A DNA stretch of 64,000 bases from Mucilaginibacter jinjuensis. GTDB lineage: Bacteria > Bacteroidota > Bacteroidia > Sphingobacteriales > Sphingobacteriaceae. Location: the NCBI RefSeq assembly GCF_028596025.1, contig NZ_CP117167.1, forward strand, positions 5,704,001 through 5,768,000, written 5' to 3'. The notes under the pieces were generated by a model. It was not told the origin of the DNA. It saw only the letters and a list, made by a program, of their open reading frames with translations, and did no database searches. Both the position numbers and the translations under genes were made by a program. How positions within the stretch are numbered: the first letter of the stretch is position 1; each line of letters starts with the position of its first letter. Of the stretch, positions 50,280-59,504 are shown piece by piece.

Positions 50280-50337
50280 CAAACGGCCTAACATTTTAAT
50301 TTTTCAATGGTACTGTTTTTGTTAACTATCTAATATT

Positions 50338-50889
50338 ATGGAAGATCAAAAAATTATATCAGGCAGAAACGAACAGGAAGTTTGGCCGCTGATTGAGGCA
50401 AATCTTACCACAGATGAGTACACTTACGACGTGCTGATTGAGCAGGGCGGCAAACGGATCCAATTATATATTGATATTGACCCCGGAGGCGGTTTCGAGG
50501 GCGGATCTGAGCTTACTCAAATAAAAGCCCCATTACCTGTGAGCACCGTATTTAAATTTGCTATACATCACCAGGGGGTTATTGATACCGTGGGTAAGTT
50601 TTTTGGTATGCAGGATGTAATAACCGGCTATCCCGAATTTGATAAAAAGGTTATAGTAAGTACTAATAACGAAACATGGGTACATGAACTATTTGCCGAT
50701 GCCGATGTACGCGACATATTCTCGAAGCTGGAAAACTTTACGCTTGGCATCCATAACCACCATGCCGAAAACAGCGATATTGACCACCCGTGGCTGGAGT
50801 TTAGCAGTGATGAGGCCTATGATGATTATGAAACCTTAAGGCAGATCTATCATGGCTTTAGCTTGCTGCTGCATCGCTTGGACAATTAA
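50338..50889 (+). CDS. Protein of unknown function, 183 aa
   Basis: A soluble acidic protein with no signal peptide or membrane segment. Visible features are a Gly-rich turn (DPGGGFEGGSE), many Asp/Glu and several His (HNHHAENSDIDHPW at about 140-155), and an alternating pattern in the first 60 residues suggesting beta structure. I do not recognise a domain. The gene sits between the Omp85-like and DUF2252 genes, all on the plus strand, with 58 bp upstream and 70 bp downstream. Confidence 0.6.
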   Translation: MEDQKIISGRNEQEVWPLIEANLTTDEYTYDVLIEQGGKRIQLYIDIDPGGGFEGGSELTQIKAPLPVSTVFKFAIHHQGVIDTVGKFFGMQDVITGYPEFDKKVIVSTNNETWVHELFADADVRDIFSKLENFTLGIHNHHAENSDIDHPWLEFSSDEAYDDYETLRQIYHGFSLLLHRLDN

Positions 50890-50959
50890 ATTGTGACAAT
50901 CAGTTCGGCCATTGTTTATTACTTTTAGCAGAACTTACAGTCATTTAAAACCCCCTATT

Positions 50960-51268
50960 ATGGAATGGTATCAATACCTGGCCGCGTTTTTCGCAGGCGC
51001 ATTTTTAGCTAACACTGTGCCGCATTTTGTAAAAGGCATTTGTGGCGATAAGTTCCCTACGCCTTTTGCCAAACCGCCGGGTAAAGGGCTTTCATCTCCT
51101 ACTACCAATGTAATCTGGGCGCTGGCAAATTTGGTAATCGGATATCTGCTGTTGGGTAAAGGAAATATCAATAACGAGCACCCGGCTGCTTTAATTACCT
51201 GCTTTATCGGTATTGCGGCAATGGGTATAATGCTAAGTATCCGTTTTCAGAGCAAAGACAAAGAATAA
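50960..51268 (+). CDS. Small membrane protein of unknown function, 102 aa
   Basis: ATG at 50960 (MEWYQYLAAFFAG) is chosen; the open frame begins 48 bases upstream but those 16 residues look like spacer. Three hydrophobic segments are visible (about 5-19, 45-63, 72-92) with a cytoplasmic or loop part between (KGICGDKFPTPFAKPPGKGLSSPTTN). Its ends are polar. The family is common in Bacteroidota but I know no function for it. Single gene or distal partner of the preceding one. Confidence 0.6.
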   Translation: MEWYQYLAAFFAGAFLANTVPHFVKGICGDKFPTPFAKPPGKGLSSPTTNVIWALANLVIGYLLLGKGNINNEHPAALITCFIGIAAMGIMLSIRFQSKDKE

Positions 51269-51357
51269 TCGTTTTAATTTATTTATTAATTTAATAAGAA
51301 AGTTAAAACGAAAAGCCGACATCGGGGTTCATACATAATCACAGTCTGTTGCTGTAT

Positions 51358-51365
51358 TATATTTG
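51358..51365 (+). promoter_or_regulatory. -7 element of the DUF2252 gene
   Basis: TATATTTG, a perfect TAnnTTTG, 15 bases before the ATG at 51381, which suggests a very short leader. Confidence 0.6.
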
Positions 51366-51380
51366 AAATTATACCCCTAT

Positions 51381-52616
51381 ATGTTAAAACTTTCCGAACG
51401 CCTGATCGCATACAATCAACCCTTATTGCCCGACATGGTTAAACTCAAATATGAGGCCATGGCCGAAAACGAATATCGTTTTTACCGGGGCACTTGTAAC
51501 CTGTTTTACGAAGACCTGGCAAAGGTTAAGAAATTTCCAAAATCGCCTGTGGCATGGATTTGCGGCGACTTACATCTCGAAAACTTTGGCAGTTACACAG
51601 CTGATAATAAACTGGTATATTTCGACTTAAATGATTTCGACGAGAGTACTAAAGCCCCTGCCACCTGGGAGGTAGTGCGACTGATCACCAGTATTTTTAT
51701 AGCTTTTGATTCTTTAGATATCGAGCAGGAGAAAGCTTTAAGTATGGCCAAGCTTTTCTTAAAAACTTATGCCGAAACTTTAACAAAAGGAAAGGCTTAC
51801 AGCATAGACCCACGTACTGCACAGGGCATTGTATGCGACTTTTTAACTGCAGCCGAGAATAACAACCAGAAAGTTATTCTGCGTAAGCGCACCGAAGAGA
51901 AGAAACACAAAATTGTGCTGTCGCTAACTGATGAGCGTCACATCAAAATAAAAAAGAAACTGCGTGCCGAACTGGTAAATCATATTGAAGACTGGATTAC
52001 CAACAGCAGCGATGGCCCTTACAATTTTAAGGTGAAAGATGCTGTGTTCAGGTTGGCAGGCACGGGCAGTATCGGCCTTAAACGGTATTTATTTTTGTTG
52101 AAGAGTACCAACACCAAAGGCAAATATTTGCTGCTGGATATGAAACAATCTACCACTTCGGCATTGGCTCCCTATACTGATATACCCCAACCCGAATGGA
52201 CAACCCAGGCCGATCGCATTGTTACCGTGCAGCAGCGCATGCAATATATTTCTTCATCCCTGTTAAGCACCACGGTTTTCAGGGAGCAGCCTTTTGTATT
52301 GCAGGAGCTTCAGCCCGTAAAAGACAGTATTAAATTTAAGCTGATTAAAGACCGCTACCGTGATATTTACCGGGTAATTGATGATATGGCCATGCTTACG
52401 GCATCGTCCCAGTTACGTAGTGCCGGGATGGATGGCACTGCCCCAATTGACGATCTGATTGCCTTTGCCAAAGAACCCGACTGGCAGGATTACCTGGTTA
52501 CTTATGCACAGAAATACGCCGGGCAGATTAAAACTTACTACCAGGAATTTTTGAAAGATTTTGAGAACGGCGTTTTTAATACCGAACCTGAGATAGAAGA
52601 GCAGAAAGCAAGTTAA
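51381..52616 (+). CDS. DUF2252 family protein (kinase-like fold)
   Basis: 411 aa, starting at ATG 51381 (MLKLSERLIAY) rather than the TTG 18 bases upstream. DUF2252 proteins have a protein-kinase-like fold: AWICGDLHLENFG (about 62-74) contains the HxDxxxxN-type catalytic pattern, here read as GDLHLENFG, followed by YFDLNDFDEST, equivalent to the metal-binding DFD loop. Function in cells is not established; homologues cluster with stress and redox genes. Length is normal. Single gene. Confidence 0.85.
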   Translation: MLKLSERLIAYNQPLLPDMVKLKYEAMAENEYRFYRGTCNLFYEDLAKVKKFPKSPVAWICGDLHLENFGSYTADNKLVYFDLNDFDESTKAPATWEVVRLITSIFIAFDSLDIEQEKALSMAKLFLKTYAETLTKGKAYSIDPRTAQGIVCDFLTAAENNNQKVILRKRTEEKKHKIVLSLTDERHIKIKKKLRAELVNHIEDWITNSSDGPYNFKVKDAVFRLAGTGSIGLKRYLFLLKSTNTKGKYLLLDMKQSTTSALAPYTDIPQPEWTTQADRIVTVQQRMQYISSSLLSTTVFREQPFVLQELQPVKDSIKFKLIKDRYRDIYRVIDDMAMLTASSQLRSAGMDGTAPIDDLIAFAKEPDWQDYLVTYAQKYAGQIKTYYQEFLKDFENGVFNTEPEIEEQKAS

Positions 52617-52664
52617 ACCCCATTACATTCTTTTAACACCTAAGAATTTTTACATTTGGGGCGA

Positions 52665-53519
52665 ATGAAAACTATTCCGGTACATCAGTTAAAAGACAGG
52701 GGCGTTCCATCGGGGATAGATATGCATCATTTTGTACCGGGGGAGCTGCCTGCAAAAGTTGGCGACCTCGGTGCCCATCGCGACGATCATTATTTGTTTT
52801 TCCTGTTAGAAGATGGCCATGCCGAACTGATGATCGATTTTCATAAAATGGATTTTTATCCCAATTCACTCTATTACATACTCCCCGGCCAGGTTCATCA
52901 CCGTATAAAAGGTGATATTGCCCATGGATGGTATATTGCTGTTGACCCGATGTTGATATCGCCCGAATACCGCAACGTATTTGAAACCCAGTTGATACTG
53001 CAACAGCCTTACGTACTGGACGAAAAGCACATGCAGCAATGCCAAAGCCTGCTCAACCTGCTTTCTCAAAAACATAAGGAAGATCAGCAAAGCACCTTTC
53101 AGATTCAAATTCTCCATTCGCTGTTACAATCATTTGTTGGTATGGTGGCCTGCTGCTATAATCAACAGCAAACCGGTGGTATCCAACTCACACGCCCTTT
53201 ACAGTTATCGCAGCAATTTAAAAAACTGTTGAGCGAAAACATCCATACTGTTAAAAGCCCTTCGGCGTATGCGGCTAAGTTAAATGTGTCAGAATCATAC
53301 CTCAATGAGGCGTTAAAAAAAGCAACGGGTTTCTCTGTAAGCTATTGGATAACGCAGGAAGTGGTGATGGAAGCCAAGCGGCTTTTATACTACAGTGAAC
53401 TTAATGTAAAGCAAATTGCCCATAATTTGGGTTATGACGATCACACCTATTTTTCACGCCTGTTTAAGAAAAGCACTGACGAAACACCATTAGGCTTTCG
53501 TACACAGCACCGCAAATAG
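52665..53519 (+). CDS. AraC-family regulator paired with a siderophore-interacting protein
   Basis: 284 aa from ATG 52665; an upstream TTG extends by three residues only. N-terminal cupin-like domain (about 10-110, HHFVPGELPAKVGDLGAHRDDHYLFFLLEDG), C-terminal AraC domain with KSPSAYAAKLNVSESYLNEALKKATGFS and VKQIAHNLGYDDHTYFSRLFKKSTDE. The next gene, 75 bases downstream on the same strand, is a siderophore-interacting flavoprotein, a common pairing. It probably senses a ligand linked to iron supply. Confidence 0.9.
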   Translation: MKTIPVHQLKDRGVPSGIDMHHFVPGELPAKVGDLGAHRDDHYLFFLLEDGHAELMIDFHKMDFYPNSLYYILPGQVHHRIKGDIAHGWYIAVDPMLISPEYRNVFETQLILQQPYVLDEKHMQQCQSLLNLLSQKHKEDQQSTFQIQILHSLLQSFVGMVACCYNQQQTGGIQLTRPLQLSQQFKKLLSENIHTVKSPSAYAAKLNVSESYLNEALKKATGFSVSYWITQEVVMEAKRLLYYSELNVKQIAHNLGYDDHTYFSRLFKKSTDETPLGFRTQHRK

Positions 53520-53594
53520 TCCAATCAATACCTTAAAAATTCCATTTTTTAGGGCTAAAAATGCATGTTTATTTGTATCATCAAAGCAAAGAGC

Positions 53595-54311
53595 ATGGAA
53601 ACATCCACTTTAAACAAAATTAAGAGCAAAGCCGCAAAGTTATTCGAAGGCCGCATGTTACAAGCCGGAACCGTGCTTGAAGTACGCCAATGGGAGCCTT
53701 GCACTATCATAGAGATCGACCTGCATTTACCCACTACAGATATGACAGCCTGGGTAGAAAACATACCCTACATCAAATTTAAAGTAGCCGATCTTACCTA
53801 TCGCGATTATACCCCATCGGGCTGGGATGCCGAGACAAGCACCTGCACCATTTTTGTTGATGCAGCACACAACGGCCCCGGCAGCTTATGGGCACGCAGC
53901 CTGCAAAAAGGGAACGCCATAAGCTACCTTAAAGTTGGCGAAACCCGCCACTGCCCCATTGGTACATCATCCATAATTGGTTTGGGAGATGAAAGCAGCC
54001 TGGGGCACCTGCTGGCATTACAGCAAACCGTTATCCCAGGCGGCAGATTTAGCGGAGCCATTGTAATGGGTAATGAAGAACATCGCAATTTATTCGGTCA
54101 ATATTTTAAATCGCCATTAAAAGCTATTGCAAGGCATGATACTTATGGCTACCACAGCTTAAACGAATGGCTGGTTAACCAGCACTATAGTCTTGAGAAT
54201 ACCATGTTTTACCTGGCCGGTAATAACATTATGGTTGATCAGTTGCGGAAACTGTTACGCAAGCAGGGTTATGCTTCGGGACAGATCAGGGTACAGGGAT
54301 TTTGGTCCTAA
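53595..54311 (+). CDS. Siderophore-interacting protein (ViuB/SIP-type FAD reductase)
   Basis: 238 aa starting at ATG 53595 (METSTLNK); an ATG 30 bases earlier is possible. The FAD-binding motif is TYRDYTPSGWD (about 75-85), the NAD(P)H part follows with GDESSLGHLLAL (about 137-148), then a final W-containing tail (QGFWS) typical of SIP proteins. It reduces ferric siderophores in the cytoplasm so iron can be released. No siderophore receptor is in the window. Followed by a terminator. Confidence 0.88.
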   Translation: METSTLNKIKSKAAKLFEGRMLQAGTVLEVRQWEPCTIIEIDLHLPTTDMTAWVENIPYIKFKVADLTYRDYTPSGWDAETSTCTIFVDAAHNGPGSLWARSLQKGNAISYLKVGETRHCPIGTSSIIGLGDESSLGHLLALQQTVIPGGRFSGAIVMGNEEHRNLFGQYFKSPLKAIARHDTYGYHSLNEWLVNQHYSLENTMFYLAGNNIMVDQLRKLLRKQGYASGQIRVQGFWS

Positions 54312-54330
54312 AAACAGCTTGCTAAATGTA

Positions 54331-54364
54331 TTAAGCTTGCTACTTAATTGTGGCAGGCTTTTTT
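54331..54364 (+). terminator. Terminator of the AraC-SIP unit
   Basis: AAGCTTGC, 12-base loop, GCAGGCTT with one T-G pair and seven T. Confidence 0.8.
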
Positions 54365-54421
54365 TATTGACATAAAAGTACTATTTATGCAGTGCATCTC
54401 CCTCCGGGTGAACCTATATCA

Positions 54422-55627
54422 ATGAAGAATACGTTAAAAACCTGCCTTGTAGCTGTGTGCAGTATTGCTATCAATTTTGCCTCAGCTCAAAATACTTTTA
54501 AAACAGATCAATCGCTTCTGCAAACCATCAATCAAAATTTTAAGGATGCTGATGTACAGTATAAGCTGATGAAGGAAAGCCTGAAACCCGGCCAGTTCCC
54601 CAAAACATTTAATCCTAAAACAGGTGTACTGGAAACCAGCGGATCTGACTGGTGGTGCAGTGGCTTCTATCCCGGAACTCTGTTAAACATCTATAAGGAA
54701 ACTAAAGACACCGTTTTGTTAAGCGAGGCCAAACGTATGTTAGGCCTGCTCAGTAACGAGCAATACAATAAAAACACGCACGATCTGGGCTTTATGATGT
54801 ATTGCAGTTTTGGCACTGCCGAAAAGATAGCACCCGATGCTAAATACAAGCAGATCCTGATTAACAGTGCCAAATCATTATCTACCCGGTTTAACCCTAA
54901 GGTAGGCTGTATTAAATCGTGGGACTCTAAGAAACCGGAATTTTTGGTCATCATCGATAACATGATGAACCTCGAACTGCTGTTCTGGGCCACCAAAGTA
55001 ACCGGCGATTCGAGCTATTATAAAATAGCGGTAACCCATGCCAATACCACCATGAAAAACCATTTCAGGCCCGATTATAGTTCATACCATGTGATTAACT
55101 ACGACCCGCAAACAGGTGCCGTAATACAGAAACGTACCGCACAGGGCTATGCCAATGAATCGGCTTGGGCACGGGGCCAAACCTGGGGATTATACGGTTA
55201 TACCTTAATGTATCGTGAAACTCATGACAAAAAGTACCTGGAGCAGGCAGAGCATATTGCCCATTTCATATTGCATAACCCAAATCTACCTAAAGACAAA
55301 GTTCCTTACTGGGATTTCAACGCACCCAATATCCCTGATGCTTTGCGCGATGCATCAGCCGGTGCGGTAATGGCTTCGGCATTGCTGGAACTTTGCAAAT
55401 ACTCTGATGCTAAAAGCGGCCGCGAATATTTTAATGTGGCGCAAACACTTATCAAATCATTATCTGATTCGCCATATAAAGCGGCTAATGGTACAAACGG
55501 TGGTTATTTGTTAGCGCATAGCGTAGGCAATATCCCCGGCGGTACAGAAATAGATCAGCCTTTAACCTATGCCGATTATTATTTTGTAGAAGCCATGATG
55601 CGCTACCAGTCCTTTGCTAAAAACTAA
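54422..55627 (+). CDS. Glycoside hydrolase family 88 (unsaturated glucuronyl hydrolase)
   Basis: 401 aa from ATG 54422 (MKNTLKTCLVAVC); the upstream open frame precedes the signal peptide (1-22, ends FASAQN). The fold is alpha/alpha-barrel. DNMMNLELLFWA (catalytic Asp candidate) and SAWARGQTWGLYGYTLMYRET, WDFNAPNIPDALRDASAGAVMASALLEL are GH88/105 motifs. It hydrolyses the unsaturated uronic acid released by polysaccharide lyases. The 3' end overlaps the convergent GT2 gene by 4 bases. Confidence 0.88.
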   Translation: MKNTLKTCLVAVCSIAINFASAQNTFKTDQSLLQTINQNFKDADVQYKLMKESLKPGQFPKTFNPKTGVLETSGSDWWCSGFYPGTLLNIYKETKDTVLLSEAKRMLGLLSNEQYNKNTHDLGFMMYCSFGTAEKIAPDAKYKQILINSAKSLSTRFNPKVGCIKSWDSKKPEFLVIIDNMMNLELLFWATKVTGDSSYYKIAVTHANTTMKNHFRPDYSSYHVINYDPQTGAVIQKRTAQGYANESAWARGQTWGLYGYTLMYRETHDKKYLEQAEHIAHFILHNPNLPKDKVPYWDFNAPNIPDALRDASAGAVMASALLELCKYSDAKSGREYFNVAQTLIKSLSDSPYKAANGTNGGYLLAHSVGNIPGGTEIDQPLTYADYYFVEAMMRYQSFAKN

Positions 55628-56760
55628 ACTTTTCCTTTCAGCATATCGAGCGAATAAAAACTATCACGCCAGTAAATGCCGCCTTGCTTTAGGGTTATAA
55701 AAGCTGATCTGGCAGAGATATACGCCATTAAAAGCCCGGCAAATGGAATCATCAAAGCATGCCACCATTTATTGGGTAATACAGGCGAAGTCATATAAAT
55801 AGACTGGAATATCAGGATCAGGCAGGCCATCCCCTGCTCTGTCTTTGTACCGAACAATAGCATCAATGGTACAGGTAAGGCTATTAGGATAAGAATTAGG
55901 ATAATACCTCCTATAGTTTTCAGAACACTATAATCAGCTACGGCGAAGGAGTTTTTCATTAAGCCGTTAACAAACTGCTGTACGTTATGATACCATTCTA
56001 AACCAATGTATCCTTTACCAATCAATACATGCTGTTTCAGGCCGGCAGCTTTAATCATTTGCCCCAGCTTCAAGTCATCATCCGGCCTTAATTTAATTTG
56101 CTGATGTGTGCCCGCCTGCTCATAAGCCTCGCGGCGAACGAGGTTAAACGCACCGATACCGATAGAAGCCTTTGATTTTGGATTACTTGATGCCCATGGC
56201 CTGAATTGCAGTGTAAACAGCATGGTGAAAGTGCCCAGCATAGCGTTCAGCATTTCTGACCTCGATATAACTTCCGGCAAAATACAGAGGTGATCTATTC
56301 TGTTTCTGGTAGCGTACCCAACCGCTTTACTCAAAGCATCGGGATGAAACTCCACATCGGCATCGGTAAAAAGCAGCCACTCTTCGGTACTATTTAAATA
56401 GCCTTGGTACAAAGCATGATTTTTACCCAGCCAGCCATAAGGCAGTTCGGTAATATGGGTTACCGAGAGGTTCTGATATTTGCCTGTAAAGGTTTCCAGA
56501 ATAGCCGCGGTACCATCGGTCGAACGATCATTCAACACAACAATGCGATAATTAGCATAATTGAGCTTGCATACACTTTGCAATGCTTTTTCCAGGTCGG
56601 CTTCCTCGTTTCTTACAGCAATGATAATGGCCACAGACGGTTCAACTTCTGCCGCTGCCTGCAGGTCAAGGGGAGCCATTTTTCTACCGTTAATGAGCAG
56701 GTAAATAATAACGCCAACCCAACATAAGGTTGCAAATAAACTGTAATAAAAAAAGGCCAT
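55624..56760 (-). CDS. Family-2 membrane glycosyltransferase
   Basis: 378 aa. N-terminal helix (about 3-25), GT2 domain (about 40-260: VAIIIAVRNEEADLEKALQSV, VLNDRSTDGTAA, the DxD-type motif LLFTDADVEFHPDAL) and two to four C-terminal helices (about 285-365). DDDLKLGQMIKAAGLKQ is typical of HpnB-like processive or lipid-linked GT2 enzymes. The sugar and acceptor are unknown. The gene overlaps the 3' end of the convergent GH88 gene by 4 bp. Confidence 0.87.
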   Translation of the reverse strand: MAFFYYSLFATLCWVGVIIYLLINGRKMAPLDLQAAAEVEPSVAIIIAVRNEEADLEKALQSVCKLNYANYRIVVLNDRSTDGTAAILETFTGKYQNLSVTHITELPYGWLGKNHALYQGYLNSTEEWLLFTDADVEFHPDALSKAVGYATRNRIDHLCILPEVISRSEMLNAMLGTFTMLFTLQFRPWASSNPKSKASIGIGAFNLVRREAYEQAGTHQQIKLRPDDDLKLGQMIKAAGLKQHVLIGKGYIGLEWYHNVQQFVNGLMKNSFAVADYSVLKTIGGIILILILIALPVPLMLLFGTKTEQGMACLILIFQSIYMTSPVLPNKWWHALMIPFAGLLMAYISARSAFITLKQGGIYWRDSFYSLDMLKGKV

Positions 56761-56831
56761 CAGAGCGGGTTCAATCTGCCATAAAGATGAACAAATTTGC
56801 CCTATTAATCAGCCCGTTTTATATCGGATGT

Positions 56832-57242
56832 TTAGTCGTGAAACTTCAGGCCATCCAGCGCTTTATTCACCTTCTTATTTTCGCCATAAACAATAATGCC
56901 TACCAGGTCCTGCTCATCATCGGTATGGTTGGCGGTTTCTTTCAGGTTATCTTCCTCGGTCATGGTACTAAACAAGGGTTCGGAGTAAATGCCGATTTGT
57001 AGTTCCCGTTCTTTAGCGCGGTTAAATGCCCGTTTAATTTGTTCGCCGTCAACCGCTTTGTAAATCAGCATCGGCTGCTTTAAAAACGGCAGATAGGTAT
57101 TGCCCGATGCCGTTATCAAATGCCTGCCATGCAATTCGGGAAACTCAATGGCTATGGCACTGGCCAGAAATGCGGTTACATTTAGCTTTTGCCAGCTCTT
57201 TAAATCATCGCGTAAAACGATGGCTATCTTATTTCCGTGCAT
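56832..57242 (-). CDS. DUF2000 family protein
   Basis: 136 aa from ATG 57242 (MHGNKIAIVLRDD), an in-frame ATG 36 bases earlier being less likely because it lies deeper in the preceding gene. KIAIVLRDDLKSWQKLNVTAFLASAIAIEFPELHG (residues 4-38) is the DUF2000 start. The function of this family is unknown. It overlaps the 3' end of the MarR-GNAT gene by 19 bases on the same strand, so both are translated from one message. The C-terminal half has an acidic stretch (TEEDNLKETANHTDDEQD). Confidence 0.85.
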   Translation of the reverse strand: MHGNKIAIVLRDDLKSWQKLNVTAFLASAIAIEFPELHGRHLITASGNTYLPFLKQPMLIYKAVDGEQIKRAFNRAKERELQIGIYSEPLFSTMTEEDNLKETANHTDDEQDLVGIIVYGENKKVNKALDGLKFHD

Positions 57243-58192
57243 AGGTAAGCCAGGTTTAATTCCATCTGTATATTGCATCTTTCGTAAGGCGAGGGGTTGC
57301 CCAATACTTTTTTGAAACCCAGTTTTTGATAGAGGTTGATAGCCGGCTTCAAGATCATGTTACTCTCGAGGTATATTTTTTTCGCCCCTAATGATTTTGC
57401 CTTCTCCACAACGGTATTACCCAGCAAATTACCGACTCCTTTACCTTTAGCCAGAGGCGATACTGCCATTTTAGCCAGCTCGTAGGTATCATCGTTCATC
57501 TTAATTAAAGCACAGGTGCCAATGGGCTCGCCTTTAAGCAGTGCGAGATAAATGTAACCGCCTTTATCCAGAATGTATTCTTTAGCATGGTCGAGCGATT
57601 GGTAATCGGCAGGCTCCATTTTAAAATAGGTGGTTATCCATTCTTCATTCAAGCGCCTAAAGTCGGCTTGGTATTTAGGGTCGTACTCAACAATGGTTAC
57701 ATCGCGGCTTTCGCGTTGCTTTTTGGCATCAATTACGCGCTTGTCGAGGCTACGTTGTTCCAGTATATATTCCCATTCTTCAATGGCTTTCCAAAGGTTG
57801 TGCTGGGTTTCGGCCAGGGCTTCTTCAATGGCGGTGTTTACATCCATAAACTGTTCCTGCAAACGCTCGTCAAAGCTCAAGCCTTTTTCGGTTAGCATTA
57901 CGTAGTTTTTGCGGCCGTCGCCTTTGTAAGGGCTTTCTTTTACGATGCCTTTCTTGGTCATTTCCTTAACAATAGTACTCACCGATGGGTGCGAATGGCC
58001 AATTTCCTGCGCTATGAGTGTAATTGTTTTTTCTTCGCCGTTACATAACGAATAATACACCGGGAACCATTTGGGCTGCATTTCTACATTGTAAAGTGCG
58101 TACACTTTACTGGCTTGGTCCATGTGCAATTCTGTTAACCTGCGCATCCGGCTGCCTAATGCCAGGCGGCCGACTTTGTTATAAAACTCCAT
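57224..58192 (-). CDS. MarR-family regulator fused to a GNAT acetyltransferase
   Basis: 322 aa. N-terminal MarR-type winged helix (about 25-140; recognition region IAQEIGHSHPSVSTIVKEMTKKG, wing KGDGRKNYVMLTEKG). C-terminal GNAT domain (about 165-315; acetyl-CoA loop VSPLAKGKGVGNLLGNTVVEKA). This domain order is a known type. It represses its own promoter most probably: a MarR-like operator overlaps its -7 element (58205-58252). Followed by an overlapping DUF2000 gene. The substrate acetylated is unknown. Confidence 0.92.
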   Translation of the reverse strand: MEFYNKVGRLALGSRMRRLTELHMDQASKVYALYNVEMQPKWFPVYYSLCNGEEKTITLIAQEIGHSHPSVSTIVKEMTKKGIVKESPYKGDGRKNYVMLTEKGLSFDERLQEQFMDVNTAIEEALAETQHNLWKAIEEWEYILEQRSLDKRVIDAKKQRESRDVTIVEYDPKYQADFRRLNEEWITTYFKMEPADYQSLDHAKEYILDKGGYIYLALLKGEPIGTCALIKMNDDTYELAKMAVSPLAKGKGVGNLLGNTVVEKAKSLGAKKIYLESNMILKPAINLYQKLGFKKVLGNPSPYERCNIQMELNLAYLCTEIR

Positions 58193-58204
58193 CGAAATAG
58201 TAAA

Positions 58205-58252
58205 TTACGTAATCAATTACGCAAATTTATATTTTATGGATTATTATGCCAA
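58205..58252 (-). promoter_or_regulatory. Promoter and candidate operator of the MarR-GNAT gene
   Basis: On the minus strand: TTG (58252-58250), 20-bp spacer, TAAATTTG (58229-58222), a perfect consensus. Directly downstream lies GCGTAAT-TG-ATTACGT (58221-58206), an inverted repeat with one mismatch and a perfect ATTACGTAAT core, ending 13 bases before the ATG. This fits an autoregulatory MarR operator. Confidence 0.8.
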
Positions 58253-58347
58253 TAGTTATTTTTAATTTCTGCTGAATTGATCTCTAAGCCGATTTGCAAT
58301 GTGCGCAAACAAAGCACTTATTGCTTTTCTGCTATATTTACAAACCA

Positions 58348-59457
58348 ATGCCTCAATACCGCCTACATTTTAAAAACAAATTGCTCACTGCAGGTGCGCT
58401 CAGTGTGTTAATTATATTGCTGGTTAACCTGGATGCATTTCCGCGTTTTGTAAATCAATTTTATTCAGAAGGCTTATACCGTGCAATCTGTTTTGTACTT
58501 CATCTACTTGTAGGCTGGTTGCCCTTTAGCTTTGGCGATGTACTGTACATGGCAGTAATTGCTTATCTGCTTTATGCTACAGCGCACCTACTGATCTTGT
58601 TATTTAAAAAACGGTTTAAACCTGCCGGCATTTACCTATTGCAACTCATCATTGGTTTTCAGATCGGCATTGTGCTGTTTTATATGTGCTGGGGCTTAAA
58701 TTATTTCCGTCCTTCTGCTGCTGAGCGACTCGATCTTCAGGACACGTCTTATACCCTCAATGATGTAAAAGCCGTAACCCGCATGCTGGTTGACAGTGTA
58801 AATGAAAGCCGCAATACATTAACACAAGCCGACCTCAGTCAACAAAATAAAGCCATTTATACAACGGCAGTTAATGCGATTGATAGTTTATCAAAAACAT
58901 CACCCCAGTTTAAAACCTTTATGCCGGGTGTTAAACCGTCGTTAATTAGTCCGCTGTTGAATTACCTCAGCACCTCGGGCTATTACAACCCCTTTACCGG
59001 CGAAGCGCAAATTAACTGGCAAATGCCGGTATTCGATCGTCCGTTTACAGCCTGTCATGAAATGTCGCACCAGATGGGTTTTGGGCGCGAGGATGAAGCT
59101 AATTTTGTGGGTTACCTGGCAGGTATCCATTCGTCAGATCGCTTATTGAAATATTCTGCCTACTACGAAGGCGCTACCGAATTTCTGCATTACCTGCACC
59201 GCAGGGATACCATTGCACATCATGAATTAAAGGCTATGCTCAATGCCTCCGTTAGGCAAGATCTGAAAACAGACAGCGCTTATTGGGAAGGATATGCCGG
59301 GCAAATCGGCTTAATCAGCGGCAAATTTTATGATAGTTTTTTAAAGGCGAATAACCAACCTGCGGGATTGCGCACTTATAACCGGATGATTAGGCTGACG
59401 ATGGCCTGGTATAGAAAGAGAGTCCGGAAGTCGGTGAGTATGGAAGTCCGAAAGTAG
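58348..59457 (+). CDS. DUF3810 membrane protein with a metalloprotease-type HExxH motif
   Basis: 369 aa starting at ATG 58348 (MPQYRLHFKNKLL); the upstream 18 codons look non-coding. Membrane helices at about 12-30, 45-80 and 98-120 precede a globular domain. HEMSHQMGFGREDEANF (about 236-252) contains the HExxH zinc motif with a following Glu, so a peptidase activity on the periplasmic side is possible though undemonstrated. The gene is alone; a palindromic repeat follows its end. Confidence 0.85.
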   Translation: MPQYRLHFKNKLLTAGALSVLIILLVNLDAFPRFVNQFYSEGLYRAICFVLHLLVGWLPFSFGDVLYMAVIAYLLYATAHLLILLFKKRFKPAGIYLLQLIIGFQIGIVLFYMCWGLNYFRPSAAERLDLQDTSYTLNDVKAVTRMLVDSVNESRNTLTQADLSQQNKAIYTTAVNAIDSLSKTSPQFKTFMPGVKPSLISPLLNYLSTSGYYNPFTGEAQINWQMPVFDRPFTACHEMSHQMGFGREDEANFVGYLAGIHSSDRLLKYSAYYEGATEFLHYLHRRDTIAHHELKAMLNASVRQDLKTDSAYWEGYAGQIGLISGKFYDSFLKANNQPAGLRTYNRMIRLTMAWYRKRVRKSVSMEVRK

Positions 59458-59504
59458 AAGGCACACCCCTATGAATGTTAATAACCAATGGATATTCAAA
59501 CTTC

